DNA of 17,860 bases, taken from JAWWBS01 sp033720815 (GTDB taxonomy: Bacteria > Pseudomonadota > Gammaproteobacteria > Natronospirales > JAJUFS01). Below are positions 1 through 7,770 of the stretch, in pieces. Where the stretch lies: positions 1 through 17,860 of the forward strand of contig JAWWBT010000032.1 of NCBI GenBank assembly GCA_033720815.1, written 5' to 3'. Positions within the stretch are counted from its first letter, which is position 1. Every line of letters begins with the position of its first letter. The position numbers were made by a program, and so were the translations under genes. The notes below the pieces were generated by a model. The model saw only the letters and a list, made by a program, of their open reading frames with translations, did no database searches and had not been told where the DNA came from.

Positions 1-30
1 AGCCCCTCGGGAAAGGAATTCCAGGCAAAA

Positions 31-58
31 GAAAAGGGCTCCTTTCGGAGCCCTTTTC
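31..58 (-). terminator. Rho-independent terminator of the cold-shock gene
   Basis: A perfect 12-bp inverted repeat (31-42 pairing with 47-58) encloses a 4-base loop. Read on the minus strand, the hairpin ends in a T-rich stretch (TTTTCTTTT), as expected for an intrinsic terminator about 45 bp past the stop codon of the cold-shock gene. On the plus strand the trailing sequence is poorer in T, so it probably works mainly for the minus strand. Confidence 0.88.
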
Positions 59-102
59 AAAATCTCGGTACTTCACAGCGCCGAGACGAGCGTTACACCG
101 AC

Positions 103-312
103 TTAGGCCGGGGAAACGTTCTCGGCCTGCGGACCCTTCTGGCCCTGCGTCACCTGGAAGGAGACCTGCTGACCTTCGTGGAGGGTCTTGCGGCCTTCCA
201 TGTTGATGGCGCGGAAGTGAACAAACACGTCAGAACCGCCTTCGCGAGCGATAAAGCCGTAGCCCTTTTCATCGTTGAACCACTTGACGGTTCCGGTAAC
301 CATTTCAGACAT
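103..312 (-). CDS. Cold-shock domain protein (CspA family)
   Basis: This 69-residue protein is a single cold-shock (OB-fold) domain, the usual length for CspA-type RNA chaperones that bind single-stranded RNA or DNA and melt secondary structure in the cytoplasm. The hallmark motifs are visible: TVKWFN near residues 8-13, RNP1 KGYGFI at 16-21 and RNP2 VFVHF at 29-33. The ATG at 312 has an AAGG element about 10 bases upstream; a second in-frame ATG at codon 4 would also give a complete domain. The gene stands alone on the minus strand, diverges from the DUF1820 gene and has its own terminator. Which paralogue it is, and whether it is cold-induced or constitutive, cannot be told from sequence. 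The protein is unusually glutamine-rich near the C terminus (QQVSFQVTQGQKGPQ), which is common in proteobacterial Csps. Confidence 0.97.
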   Translation of the reverse strand: MSEMVTGTVKWFNDEKGYGFIAREGGSDVFVHFRAINMEGRKTLHEGQQVSFQVTQGQKGPQAENVSPA

Positions 313-613
313 TTACTTACTACCTTGCATATAGATTTAACAACTCGGACAGCGCCGACGGCGCATGTCCGTAACGCAGCTCGAACGATGTGGATCAGGA
401 TTGAAACGACGATCGGCGGGCTGTGTTGAACATCATCCCGATTTCAGAAGCCCTGTCCAGTGTTTTTTGCGGTTTGGAGGCATATTTCATGAAAAAATCG
501 CGGAAAAGGGTCATAACCGTCCACTTTGCCTTGAAAATCGGGCGCTTATGCTAGAATTCGCTGCCTCCCGACCACACCCGGTCGCAACCCGTTTTTCACC
601 AGAATACCGCCCG
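313..613. other. Divergent intergenic region, csp / DUF1820
   Basis: About 300 bp separate the two divergent genes. It must hold the csp promoter and leader on the minus strand, but I found no convincing -35/-10 pair for it; a leader of 100 bases or more would fit the family. On the plus side there is a promoter candidate at 531-557. A short palindrome TTTCATGAAA lies at 485-494, and runs of six T or A occur near 463-468 and 492-497. An in-frame upstream extension of the DUF1820 gene into this region (from 365) has no ribosome binding site and no family resemblance. Confidence 0.6.
531..557 (+). promoter_or_regulatory. Candidate sigma-70 promoter for the DUF1820 gene
   Basis: TTGAAA (531-536) is followed after 15 bases by TAGAAT (552-557), which carries the TG dinucleotide of an extended -10 box (TGCTAGAAT). 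Transcription would start near 564, leaving a leader of about 50 bases before the ATG at 614. The spacer is two bases shorter than ideal, but extended -10 promoters tolerate this. It is the only promoter-like element near the start of this gene run. Confidence 0.5.
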
Positions 614-955
614 ATGAGCAACAAGCATCTCTACCGCATCCAGTTCATGAACCAGGGCAAGATCTATGAAATCTATGCCCGCGAAGTCAGCCATGGCGGC
701 ATGTTCGGCTTCCTTGAAATTGCCGGTTTCGAGTTCGGCAAGCGCACCGAGATCGTCGTCGACCCCGCAGAAGAGAAACTGAAGGATGAATTCGCCGGTG
801 TGAAGCGCAGCTTCATCCCGATGCACGCGGTCATCCGTATCGACGAGGTCGAGAAGCAGGGCGCGGCGAAGATTTCCGATGCCGACGGCAATGTCACTCC
901 CTTCCCGATGTCGTACTACGGTGGCAACGGTCCCTCCGGCCCGGAACAGAAGTAG
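614..955 (+). CDS. DUF1820 family protein
   Basis: This 113-residue protein matches the small DUF1820 family, found mainly in gammaproteobacteria and of unknown function. The characteristic N-terminal stretch is present (YRIQFMNQGKIYEIYAREV, residues 6-24), as are the central FGFLEIAGFEFG segment and the FIPMHAVIRIDEV segment near residues 72-84, followed by a polar, likely disordered tail. There is no signal peptide or membrane segment, so it is probably cytoplasmic. I chose the ATG at 614 because the family begins there; the open frame reaches back to 365 but the extra 83 residues look non-coding. The ribosome site is weak. The stop codon is only 5 bases before the next gene, so the two are probably co-transcribed and perhaps translationally coupled. 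Family assignment is from memory of the sequence pattern. Confidence 0.88.
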   Translation: MSNKHLYRIQFMNQGKIYEIYAREVSHGGMFGFLEIAGFEFGKRTEIVVDPAEEKLKDEFAGVKRSFIPMHAVIRIDEVEKQGAAKISDADGNVTPFPMSYYGGNGPSGPEQK

Positions 956-960
956 GCCGC

Positions 961-1722
961 ATGGATTTTGCCTCGCTCGGTAGCGGCAGCAAGGGAAACG
1001 CCACGCTGGTCCGCCACGAAGACACCTGCCTGATGGTCGATTGCGGGTTTTCCGTCGCCCAGACCGAGCGGCGACTGGCGCGACTCGGCCTTGCGCCCGC
1101 GGACCTCACGGCCATCCTGGTTACCCACGAGCACAGTGACCACCTCGGTGGCGTGCCGAAATTTGCTGCGAAATTCGATATTCCCGTTTTCATGACGGCA
1201 GGAACTGCTGCGCATGCACAGGCGAAGGGCCTGCATAGCCCGAACCTGTTGCGGCTCGAGGAGACGCTGGTCATCGGTGACCTCGAGATCCTGCCGGTAC
1301 ATGTGCCGCACGATGCCCGGGAGCCGGCCCAGTACGTCTTCACCGACGGCGCGCGGCGCTTTGGCGTGCTGACCGACGTGGGCCGCCTGACTCCGCATAT
1401 CGCCGACATCTACACGGGTCTTGATGCCTTCCTGCTGGAGGCCAACCACGACCACGACATGCTGTTCGGCGGGCCGTATCCACCCTCGCTCAAGCAGCGC
1501 GTCGGGGGTGGTCTCGGGCATCTCTCCAACGGCCAGTCTGCCGACCTGCTGGCGATGATCGATACCTCGAAGCTGCAGCATATCGTTGCGGCGCACCTCT
1601 CCGAGAACAACAACACGCCGGGTCACGCCCGGGCCGCCCTGGCGGGCGCATTGGGCTGCGAGGAGAGCTGGATTGCCATTGCGAGCCAGTATGGTGGTCT
1701 CGACTGGAGAAACATCCGCTGA
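961..1722 (+). CDS. MBL-fold metallo-hydrolase, WalJ/YycJ type
   Basis: This 253-residue protein has the metallo-beta-lactamase fold. It starts with the ASLGSGSKGNATLV segment typical of the YycJ/WalJ branch and carries the zinc-binding motif THEHSDH at residues 55-61. Further likely metal ligands are the His in VPHDA, the Asp in VLTDVG, the LLEANHD segment and the His in AAHLSENNN. The fold includes RNase Z-like nucleases; Bacillus YycJ/WalJ is an exonuclease linked to DNA replication and cell-wall signalling, while the gammaproteobacterial members are less well characterised. The most likely role is a cytoplasmic nuclease or phosphodiesterase acting on DNA or RNA; the substrate is unproven. 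An AGTAGG sequence overlapping the upstream stop codon probably serves as its ribosome site. purL follows after 82 bp. Confidence 0.92.
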   Translation: MDFASLGSGSKGNATLVRHEDTCLMVDCGFSVAQTERRLARLGLAPADLTAILVTHEHSDHLGGVPKFAAKFDIPVFMTAGTAAHAQAKGLHSPNLLRLEETLVIGDLEILPVHVPHDAREPAQYVFTDGARRFGVLTDVGRLTPHIADIYTGLDAFLLEANHDHDMLFGGPYPPSLKQRVGGGLGHLSNGQSADLLAMIDTSKLQHIVAAHLSENNNTPGHARAALAGALGCEESWIAIASQYGGLDWRNIR

Positions 1723-1761
1723 AATTGGCCATTCAGGTGGAGGGGAGGGGCCCCAATCCGG

Positions 1762-1767
1762 TAAAAT
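1762..1767 (+). promoter_or_regulatory. Possible -10 box upstream of purL
   Basis: TAAAAT sits 38 bases before the purL ATG in the 82-bp gap after the MBL gene, next to a GGGGCCCC palindrome (1747-1754). No matching -35 hexamer occurs 15-19 bases upstream, so this is a weak call; purL may instead be read from the promoter upstream of the DUF1820 gene. PurR-type operators (ACGCAAACG-like) are not visible. Confidence 0.25.
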
Positions 1768-1804
1768 TCGCGCTCCTTTCGAAACGCCAACCGGGGCTTT
1801 TTCA

Positions 1805-4800
1805 ATGCTGACTCTTCGCGGCAGCCGCGCACTTTCCGATTTCCGTATCGACAAGCTCATTTCCCAGGCCCGGGACCTCATTCCCGGTATCGAGGCGATC
1901 GACACGCGCTTCATCCACCTCGCCGACGTGAAGGACGAGCTGGCTGGTAGCGAGATGACTGTCCTGGAGCGCCTGCTGACCTACGGCGAGGCGGCAGAGG
2001 ACAGTGAGCCGCAGGGTCTTTTCCTTCTCGTCATTCCGCGCTTCGGCACGATTTCCCCCTGGGCTTCGAAGGCCACCGACATCGCGCATATCTGTGGCCT
2101 GGACAAGGTGCGCCGCATCGAGCGCGGTATCGGCTTCTGGTTTGCCGGCGCGGATGAGGCGGATATCCCGGCGCTGATGCCGCTGGTTCACGACCGCATG
2201 ACCGAAACCGTGGTCGGCGATATCGATAATGCCTCCGAGCTGTTCCGCACGACCGACCCGAAGGCGCTGGATTCGGTGGATATCCTCGAGGGCGGTCGCG
2301 ATGCGCTGGTGAAGGCGAACGGCGAGCTGGGTCTTGCGCTGTCCGATGACGAGATTGATTACCTCGTCGAGAATTTCGAGAAGCTGGGCCGTAACCCGCA
2401 CGACGTCGAGCTGATGATGTTTGCGCAGGCGAACTCCGAGCATTGCCGTCACAAGATCTTCAAGGGCGACTGGATCATTGACGGCGAGGAACAGGACAGC
2501 TCCCTGTTCGAAATGATCACCGCGACCTACGAGATGAATTCCGAAGGCGTGCTGTCGGCCTACAAGGACAACGCCTCGGTAATCGCCGGTTCGGCCGCGC
2601 AGCGTTTCTTCCCGAACCCGCAGTCGAATGTCTACGACTACGTCGATGAAGACATCGATATCCTCATGAAGGTCGAGACGCACAATCACCCGACGGCGAT
2701 TTCGCCGAACGCGGGTGCGGCGACCGGTGCGGGCGGCGAGATCCGCGACGAAGGTGCAACCGGTCGCGGTTCGAAGCCGAAGGCCGGCCTGGTCGGTTTC
2801 TCGGTGTCGAACCTGAAGATCCCGAACAGCCTGCAGCCCTGGGAAGTCGATAACGGCAAGCCCGACCGCATCGTGTCCGCGCTGGACATCATGCTGGAGG
2901 GCCCGATCGGCGCTGCCGCATTCAACAACGAATTCGGTCGCCCGAACATTTACGGTTACTTCCGCACCTACGAGCTGGCCGACGGACGCGGCGAAATCCG
3001 CGGTTACCACAAGCCGATCATGATCGCGGGCGGTCTCGGCAACATCCGCGGCCAGCACGTCGAGAAGAATTCCATCGAGGAAGGCGACCGCATCGTGGTG
3101 CTCGGTGGCCCGGCGATGCTGATTGGCCTCGGTGGTGGCGCCGCCTCGTCGATGGCCTCGGGCCAGTCGGACGAAGACCTGGATTTTGCGTCCGTACAGC
3201 GCGGCAACCCGGAAATCGAGCGCCGCGCGCAGGAAGTCATCGATCGCTGCTGGGCGATGGGCGAGAACAACCCGATCGTGTCCATTCACGATGTTGGTGC
3301 GGGCGGTCTCTCGAACGCCATTCCCGAAATCATCGACGACGCCAATCGTGGTGGTGTCATCAACCTGCGCGAAATCCCGAACGACGAGCCGGGCATGTCA
3401 CCGATGGAAATCTGGTGCAACGAGGCGCAGGAGCGCTACGTGATCGCGGTGAAGGCGTCGGATATCGATACCTTCGAAAAGATCTGCGCACGCGAACGCG
3501 CACCGTACGCGGTGGTCGGTACGGCGACCGAAGAACGTCACCTGCGTGTCGAGGACCCGGTATTCAGGAACCACGCCGTCGACATGCCGATGGACGTGTT
3601 GCTTGGCAAGCCGCCAAAGATGCTGCGCGACGTGCAGCATCGCGATGCTGCGCCAATCCCCATGAAACTCGATGCGGATGCCAGGGAAGCAGCGCTGCGT
3701 TTGCTGCGCCTGCCGACGATTGCCGACAAGGGATTCCTGATCTCGATTGGTGACCGCTCCGTTACCGGCATGATCGCGCGTGACCAGTACGTGGGTCCGT
3801 GGCAGGTGCCGGTCAGCGATGTGGCGGTGACCTCTGCCGGTTTCACGACGAATGCCGGTGAGGCAATGGCGATGGGTGAGCGCACACCGGTTGCCGTGCT
3901 GAATGCGCCGGCCTCGGGTCGCCTGGCAGTCGCGGAAGCCATCACCAACATCATTGCTGCGGATATCGACGATATTCGCAAGATCCGCCTGTCCGCGAAC
4001 TGGATGGCCGCTGCCGGCCACGATGGCGAAGACGCCAACCTGTTCGACACGGTGAAGGCCGTCGGCAAGGAACTGTGCTGCGCGCTGGGTATCACCATCC
4101 CGGTCGGCAAGGACTCGCTGTCGATGAAGACGAAGTGGGACGAGAGCGGCGAAGAGAAATCCGTCGTCGCACCGTTGTCACTGATCGTTTCTGCCTTCGC
4201 GCCGGTGAATGACGTGCGTCTCACGCTGACGCCGGAACTCAAGCCCGATGTCGATTCTCGCCTGCTGCTGATCGACCTCGGTCATGGCGAAAATCGTCTC
4301 GGTGGTTCCTGCCTCGCACAGGTGTACAACGCGACGGAAACCGTCACACCTGACGTTGGCAACCCGGAACACCTGAAGGCGTTCTTCAAGGCGCTTACCG
4401 AACTGAAACAGGGCGGCAGGATTCTCGCCTACCACGATCGTTCGGATGGCGGCGTGTTTGTCACGCTGGCGGAAATGGCGTTTGCCGGTCGCTGCGGTGT
4501 TGAAGCGGAAGTGCCGGGTAATGGCCTGCCGGCCCTGTTTGCTGAAGAGCTCGGTGCGGTTGTCCAGGTTGCCAGCAAGGATGTCGACGCCGTGCGCGAG
4601 GCATTTGCACAGCACGGCCTCGGTGGCATCGTTCACGACATCGGCCGCGTGGTTTCGGAACAGCGTATCGATGTGAAAGCGGATGGCGCCCAGGTTACGG
4701 GCGAATTGTCCGAATTCCTTTCCGCCTGGTCGGAAGTGTCACGTGACATGCAGGCACTGCGCGACAACCCGGAATGCGCGCAGCAGGAATTCGACACCAA

Positions 4801-5659
4801 GCTTGATCTCGATAATCCGGGCATGTCGTCGAAGCTGTCCTTCGACATCAACGACAACCTCGGCGCGCCCGCTATCGTTGGCACGAAGCCACGCATGGCG
4901 ATCCTGCGCGAGCAGGGCGTGAATTCGCACTTCGAGATGGCGGCTGCTTTCCATCGCGCCGGTTTCGAAGCGGTTGACGTTCACATGACCGATATTCTCG
5001 AAGGTCGCGCCGACCTCGATGATTTCCGAGGCTTTGTTGCCTGTGGCGGCTTTTCCTACGGTGACGTGCTCGGCGCCGGTGAAGGCTGGGCGAAATCGAT
5101 CCTTTTCAACGACCGAGCCCGCGACATGTTCGAAGCCTTCCTCGCAAAGGAAGATCGTTTCGCACTGGGTATCTGCAACGGTTGCCAGATGCTGTCGACC
5201 CTGAAGGAACTGATTCCGGGTACGGAGCATTGGCCGCGTTTCCTGCGCAACCGTTCCGAACAGTTCGAAGGTCGCACGGCGCTGGTCGAAATCCTCGAAT
5301 CGAAATCGGTGTTCTTCCAGGGCATGGAGGGTTCGGTGATGCCGATCGCCGTTGCGCACGGTGAAGGGCGCGCCAGTTTCGCCAACACAGCCGACAAGGA
5401 CGCAGTGATTGCGAATAACCAGGTCGCGATGCGATACGTCGACAACCATTACGCCGCAACGGAAATGTACCCGGCCAACCCGAATGGTTCGCCGGACGGT
5501 ATTACCGGCCTGACGAACGCCGATGGTCGCGTGACCATTGCAATGCCACACCCGGAACGCGTCTTCCGCACGAATTCACTGAGCTGGCATCCGGAAGAAT
5601 GGGGAGAGGATAGTCCGTGGATGCGCATGTTCTACAACGCGCGCAAGTGGATCGGTTGA
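1805..5659 (+). CDS. purL: Phosphoribosylformylglycinamidine synthase
   Basis: PurL converts formylglycinamide ribonucleotide, glutamine and ATP to formylglycinamidine ribonucleotide, glutamate and ADP in the fourth step of de novo purine synthesis. This is the large single-chain form, 1284 residues against about 1295 in E. coli. In order it has an N-terminal PurS-like domain, a linker, two AIR-synthase-like ATP halves (ANSEHCRHKIF near residue 210 and THNHPTAISP near 297), and a C-terminal class I glutaminase domain. The glutaminase triad is intact: Cys1124 in ICNGCQM, with His1249 and Glu1251 in MPHPER. I chose the ATG at 1805 because MLTLRGSRALSDFR is the normal start; the frame stays open back to 1586 but that part overlaps the MBL gene. 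The upstream GGGG is a weak ribosome site. hutU follows after 40 bp. Confidence 0.98.
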   Translation: MLTLRGSRALSDFRIDKLISQARDLIPGIEAIDTRFIHLADVKDELAGSEMTVLERLLTYGEAAEDSEPQGLFLLVIPRFGTISPWASKATDIAHICGLDKVRRIERGIGFWFAGADEADIPALMPLVHDRMTETVVGDIDNASELFRTTDPKALDSVDILEGGRDALVKANGELGLALSDDEIDYLVENFEKLGRNPHDVELMMFAQANSEHCRHKIFKGDWIIDGEEQDSSLFEMITATYEMNSEGVLSAYKDNASVIAGSAAQRFFPNPQSNVYDYVDEDIDILMKVETHNHPTAISPNAGAATGAGGEIRDEGATGRGSKPKAGLVGFSVSNLKIPNSLQPWEVDNGKPDRIVSALDIMLEGPIGAAAFNNEFGRPNIYGYFRTYELADGRGEIRGYHKPIMIAGGLGNIRGQHVEKNSIEEGDRIVVLGGPAMLIGLGGGAASSMASGQSDEDLDFASVQRGNPEIERRAQEVIDRCWAMGENNPIVSIHDVGAGGLSNAIPEIIDDANRGGVINLREIPNDEPGMSPMEIWCNEAQERYVIAVKASDIDTFEKICARERAPYAVVGTATEERHLRVEDPVFRNHAVDMPMDVLLGKPPKMLRDVQHRDAAPIPMKLDADAREAALRLLRLPTIADKGFLISIGDRSVTGMIARDQYVGPWQVPVSDVAVTSAGFTTNAGEAMAMGERTPVAVLNAPASGRLAVAEAITNIIAADIDDIRKIRLSANWMAAAGHDGEDANLFDTVKAVGKELCCALGITIPVGKDSLSMKTKWDESGEEKSVVAPLSLIVSAFAPVNDVRLTLTPELKPDVDSRLLLIDLGHGENRLGGSCLAQVYNATETVTPDVGNPEHLKAFFKALTELKQGGRILAYHDRSDGGVFVTLAEMAFAGRCGVEAEVPGNGLPALFAEELGAVVQVASKDVDAVREAFAQHGLGGIVHDIGRVVSEQRIDVKADGAQVTGELSEFLSAWSEVSRDMQALRDNPECAQQEFDTKLDLDNPGMSSKLSFDINDNLGAPAIVGTKPRMAILREQGVNSHFEMAAAFHRAGFEAVDVHMTDILEGRADLDDFRGFVACGGFSYGDVLGAGEGWAKSILFNDRARDMFEAFLAKEDRFALGICNGCQMLSTLKELIPGTEHWPRFLRNRSEQFEGRTALVEILESKSVFFQGMEGSVMPIAVAHGEGRASFANTADKDAVIANNQVAMRYVDNHYAATEMYPANPNGSPDGITGLTNADGRVTIAMPHPERVFRTNSLSWHPEEWGEDSPWMRMFYNARKWIG

Positions 5660-5699
5660 GCCACGTACTGAAATACGAATAAAGGGTAAGGGGAAGAAC

Positions 5700-7373
5700 A
5701 TGACGACAAGATTTCGTGATGTGGAACTGCACGCGCCGACAGGCAGCGAGCTGAGCTGCAAGGGATGGGTGCAGGAAGCCGCACTGCGCATGCTGCACAA
5801 CAACCTTGACCCGGCGGTTGCGGAAAAGCCGAAAGAGCTGGTCGTGTACGGCGGCATTGGTCGTGCCGCGCGCGACTGGGAATCCTTCGACGCCATCGTC
5901 GAGACGCTGAAGCGACTGGAAAACGACGAGACGATGCTGGTGCAGTCCGGCAAGCCGGTCGGCGTGTTCAAGACCTTCGAGACCGCGCCGCGCGTACTGA
6001 TTGCGAATTCCAACCTGGTCGGTGAATGGGCCAACTGGGATCACTTCTTCGAGCTCGATAAGAAGGGCCTGATGATGTACGGCCAGATGACGGCAGGCAG
6101 CTGGATCTACATCGGCTCGCAGGGCATCGTGCAGGGCACCTTTGAGACCTTCGCCGAAGCCGTGCGCCAGCATTACGACGGCGATGCCTCGGGCAAGTGG
6201 CTGCTGACCGGTGGCCTGGGTGGCATGGGTGGCGCGCAGCCGCTGGCCGCCGTATTTGCCGGCCTGTGCTGCCTCGCTGTCGAAGTGGACGAAACCCGCA
6301 TCGACAAGCGCCTGGAGACCGGTTATCTCGACAGGAAGGCAACGTCGCTGGACGAGGCCTGGAAGATGCTCGACGAGGCCTTCGAGAAGGGCGAAGCCAT
6401 TTCCATTGGCCTGCTCGGCAATGCTGCGGAAATCTTCGAGGAAATCAGCAAGTCTGATCGCCTGCCGGACCTCGTTACCGACCAGACGTCCGCGCACGAT
6501 CCGCTGAACGGGTACATCCCGGTGGGTTATTCGTTGGGCCAGGCTGCCGAGCTTCGTGAAAGCGATCCGAAAAAATACGTGAAGCTCTCGAAGGACTCGA
6601 TGGCACGGCAGGTGCGCGCCATGCTCGCGCTGCAGGCCGCCGGAAAGCCGACCTTTGACTACGGCAACAACATTCGCGCCATGGCGCAGGATGCCGGTGT
6701 CGACAACGCCTTCGACTTCAAGGGCTTCGTGCCGCTCTATATCCGCCCGCTGTTCTGCGAAGGCGTCGGCCCGTTCCGCTGGTGTGCGCTGTCCGGTGAC
6801 CCGGAAGACATCTACAAGACCGACGCGAAGGCGCGCGAACTGTTCCCGGACAACAAGAAGCTGCATACCTGGCTGGACAAGGCACGCGAGCGCATCCAGT
6901 TCCAGGGCCTGCCGTCGCGCATCTGCTGGCTGGGTTACAAGGAACGCCACCTGCTTGGCCTGGCGTTCAATGAAATGGTGAAGAACGGCGAGCTGAAGGC
7001 GCCGGTGGTGATCGGTCGCGACCATCTCGACTCCGGTTCCGTTGCCTCGCCGAACCGCGAAACGGAAGGCATGAAGGACGGCTCCGATGCCGTGGCCGAC
7101 TGGCCGATCCTGAACGCCATGTTGAATACCGCGGGTGGCGCCAGCTGGGTCAGCTTCCATCACGGTGGTGGCGTCGGTATGGGCTACTCGCTGCATTCGG
7201 GTGTTGTCATCGTTGCGGACGGTTCCGAGCGTGCCGAGCAGCAGCTCGCCCGCGTGCTGGTCAATGACCCGGGTACCGGCGTGATGCGTCATGCCGATGC
7301 GGGTTACGAGCACGCGATCGAAATTGCGAAAGAGCGCGGTCTCGACATGCCGATGCTCAACCCGAAGGGCTGA
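5700..7373 (+). CDS. hutU: Urocanate hydratase
   Basis: HutU adds water to urocanate to give 4-imidazolone-5-propionate, the second step of histidine breakdown, using tightly bound NAD+ as an electrophile. The length (557 aa) matches the family (about 556 in Pseudomonas putida). Visible landmarks are the NAD-binding TGGLGGMGGAQPLA segment from residue 170, the C-terminal active-site stretch RICWLGY with Cys409 (equivalent to the P. putida active-site Cys410), and the conserved IGRDHLDSGSVASPNRE and HHGGGVGMGYS segments. A good ribosome site (AAGGGG) lies 7 bases before the ATG. It follows purL by 40 bp in the same direction with no terminator between, so it may be read from purL or from a promoter inside purL. 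The other hut genes lie beyond two unrelated genes, which is unusual for this operon. Confidence 0.98.
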   Translation: MTTRFRDVELHAPTGSELSCKGWVQEAALRMLHNNLDPAVAEKPKELVVYGGIGRAARDWESFDAIVETLKRLENDETMLVQSGKPVGVFKTFETAPRVLIANSNLVGEWANWDHFFELDKKGLMMYGQMTAGSWIYIGSQGIVQGTFETFAEAVRQHYDGDASGKWLLTGGLGGMGGAQPLAAVFAGLCCLAVEVDETRIDKRLETGYLDRKATSLDEAWKMLDEAFEKGEAISIGLLGNAAEIFEEISKSDRLPDLVTDQTSAHDPLNGYIPVGYSLGQAAELRESDPKKYVKLSKDSMARQVRAMLALQAAGKPTFDYGNNIRAMAQDAGVDNAFDFKGFVPLYIRPLFCEGVGPFRWCALSGDPEDIYKTDAKARELFPDNKKLHTWLDKARERIQFQGLPSRICWLGYKERHLLGLAFNEMVKNGELKAPVVIGRDHLDSGSVASPNRETEGMKDGSDAVADWPILNAMLNTAGGASWVSFHHGGGVGMGYSLHSGVVIVADGSERAEQQLARVLVNDPGTGVMRHADAGYEHAIEIAKERGLDMPMLNPKG

Positions 7374-7380
7374 TTTGAAA

Positions 7381-7400
7381 ATCCGCCTTTCGGGGCGGAT
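7381..7400 (+). other. Short hairpin between hutU and the ybiI-like gene
   Basis: A perfect 7-bp stem (ATCCGCC pairing with GGCGGAT) with a 6-base loop sits 8 bases after the hutU stop. No T run follows on the plus strand, so it is not a classical terminator. It may stabilise the hutU mRNA end or act as a weak attenuator before the ybiI-like gene. Confidence 0.45.
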
Positions 7401-7433
7401 CATGAAACCTGGTGAAGAGGCTGGAGGTCATCC

Positions 7434-7700
7434 ATGGCCGGTGGCTGGGCAAAAGACGATGCGGTAACGGAACAGATCGACGCGACGGTCAACGACGCGC
7501 TGGATCGCGTGCGCCGAAATATTCCGCAGGGCGAAAGCCTCACCCATTGCGAGGAATGCGACGCAGAAATTCCCGAGGCTCGCCGCAAGGCCGTGCCGGG
7601 TGTGCGGCTGTGCGTGAATTGCCAGGCCGAACTGGATGAGGAAGAGAAGGGCGGCAGCCTGATCAATCGCCGCGGCAGCAAGGACAGCCAGCTTCGCTGA
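7434..7700 (+). CDS. ybiI: DksA/TraR-type zinc-finger protein, YbiI-like
   Basis: The 88-residue protein is a small DksA/TraR family zinc finger and closely resembles E. coli YbiI in length and in both ends: it begins with an AGGWAKDDAVTEQI-like segment and ends in NRRGSKDSQLR, as YbiI does. The four zinc ligands are Cys39, Cys42, Cys60 and Cys63 (CEEC and CVNC). An N-terminal helix of about 30 residues precedes the finger. DksA itself binds in the secondary channel of RNA polymerase, but YbiI lacks DksA's long coiled-coil tip and its role is not established. A strong ribosome site (GGAGG, 6 bases before the ATG) supports the start. It lies 60 bp after hutU on the same strand, perhaps co-transcribed, and is followed by a strong terminator. 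Confidence 0.93.
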   Translation: MAGGWAKDDAVTEQIDATVNDALDRVRRNIPQGESLTHCEECDAEIPEARRKAVPGVRLCVNCQAELDEEEKGGSLINRRGSKDSQLR

Positions 7701-7722
7701 CAGGCCATTTATTCCGCGCAAG

Positions 7723-7752
7723 AAAAAACCCTCCCGACGGGGAGGGTTTTTT
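7723..7752. terminator. Bidirectional terminator, ybiI-like gene / DUF4382 gene
   Basis: A perfect 13-bp stem (7723-7735 with 7740-7752) and a 4-base loop. A run of six A precedes the GC-rich core and six T follow it, so it works as an intrinsic terminator on both strands. It lies between two convergent genes and ends both transcripts. Confidence 0.93.
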
Positions 7753-7770
7753 CGTTCAATTGCCTATCGA

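Noticed and set aside
365..613. N-terminal extension of the DUF1820 protein
   Set aside because: It covers the promoter-like region, has no ribosome site and does not resemble the family, which begins at the ATG at 614.
1586..1804. N-terminal extension of PurL by 73 residues
   Set aside because: The extension overlaps the MBL gene in another frame, is Arg-rich and unlike any PurL; the family start is at 1805.
916..1914. Open frame of 332 codons on the minus strand across the MBL gene and purL start
   Set aside because: It overlaps two clear genes and the gap between them and shows no protein family features.
1802..3289. Open frame of 495 codons on the minus strand opposite purL
   Set aside because: Same reasoning: it mirrors purL codons, has low-complexity Arg/His/Val composition and no family motif or ribosome site.
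5502..7403. Long open frame (633 codons) on the minus strand opposite purL end and hutU
   Set aside because: It is antisense to a well-conserved hutU and the end of purL, its translation is rich in His, Arg and Gln with no recognisable domain, and long antisense frames are common in GC-rich coding DNA with strong third-position bias.
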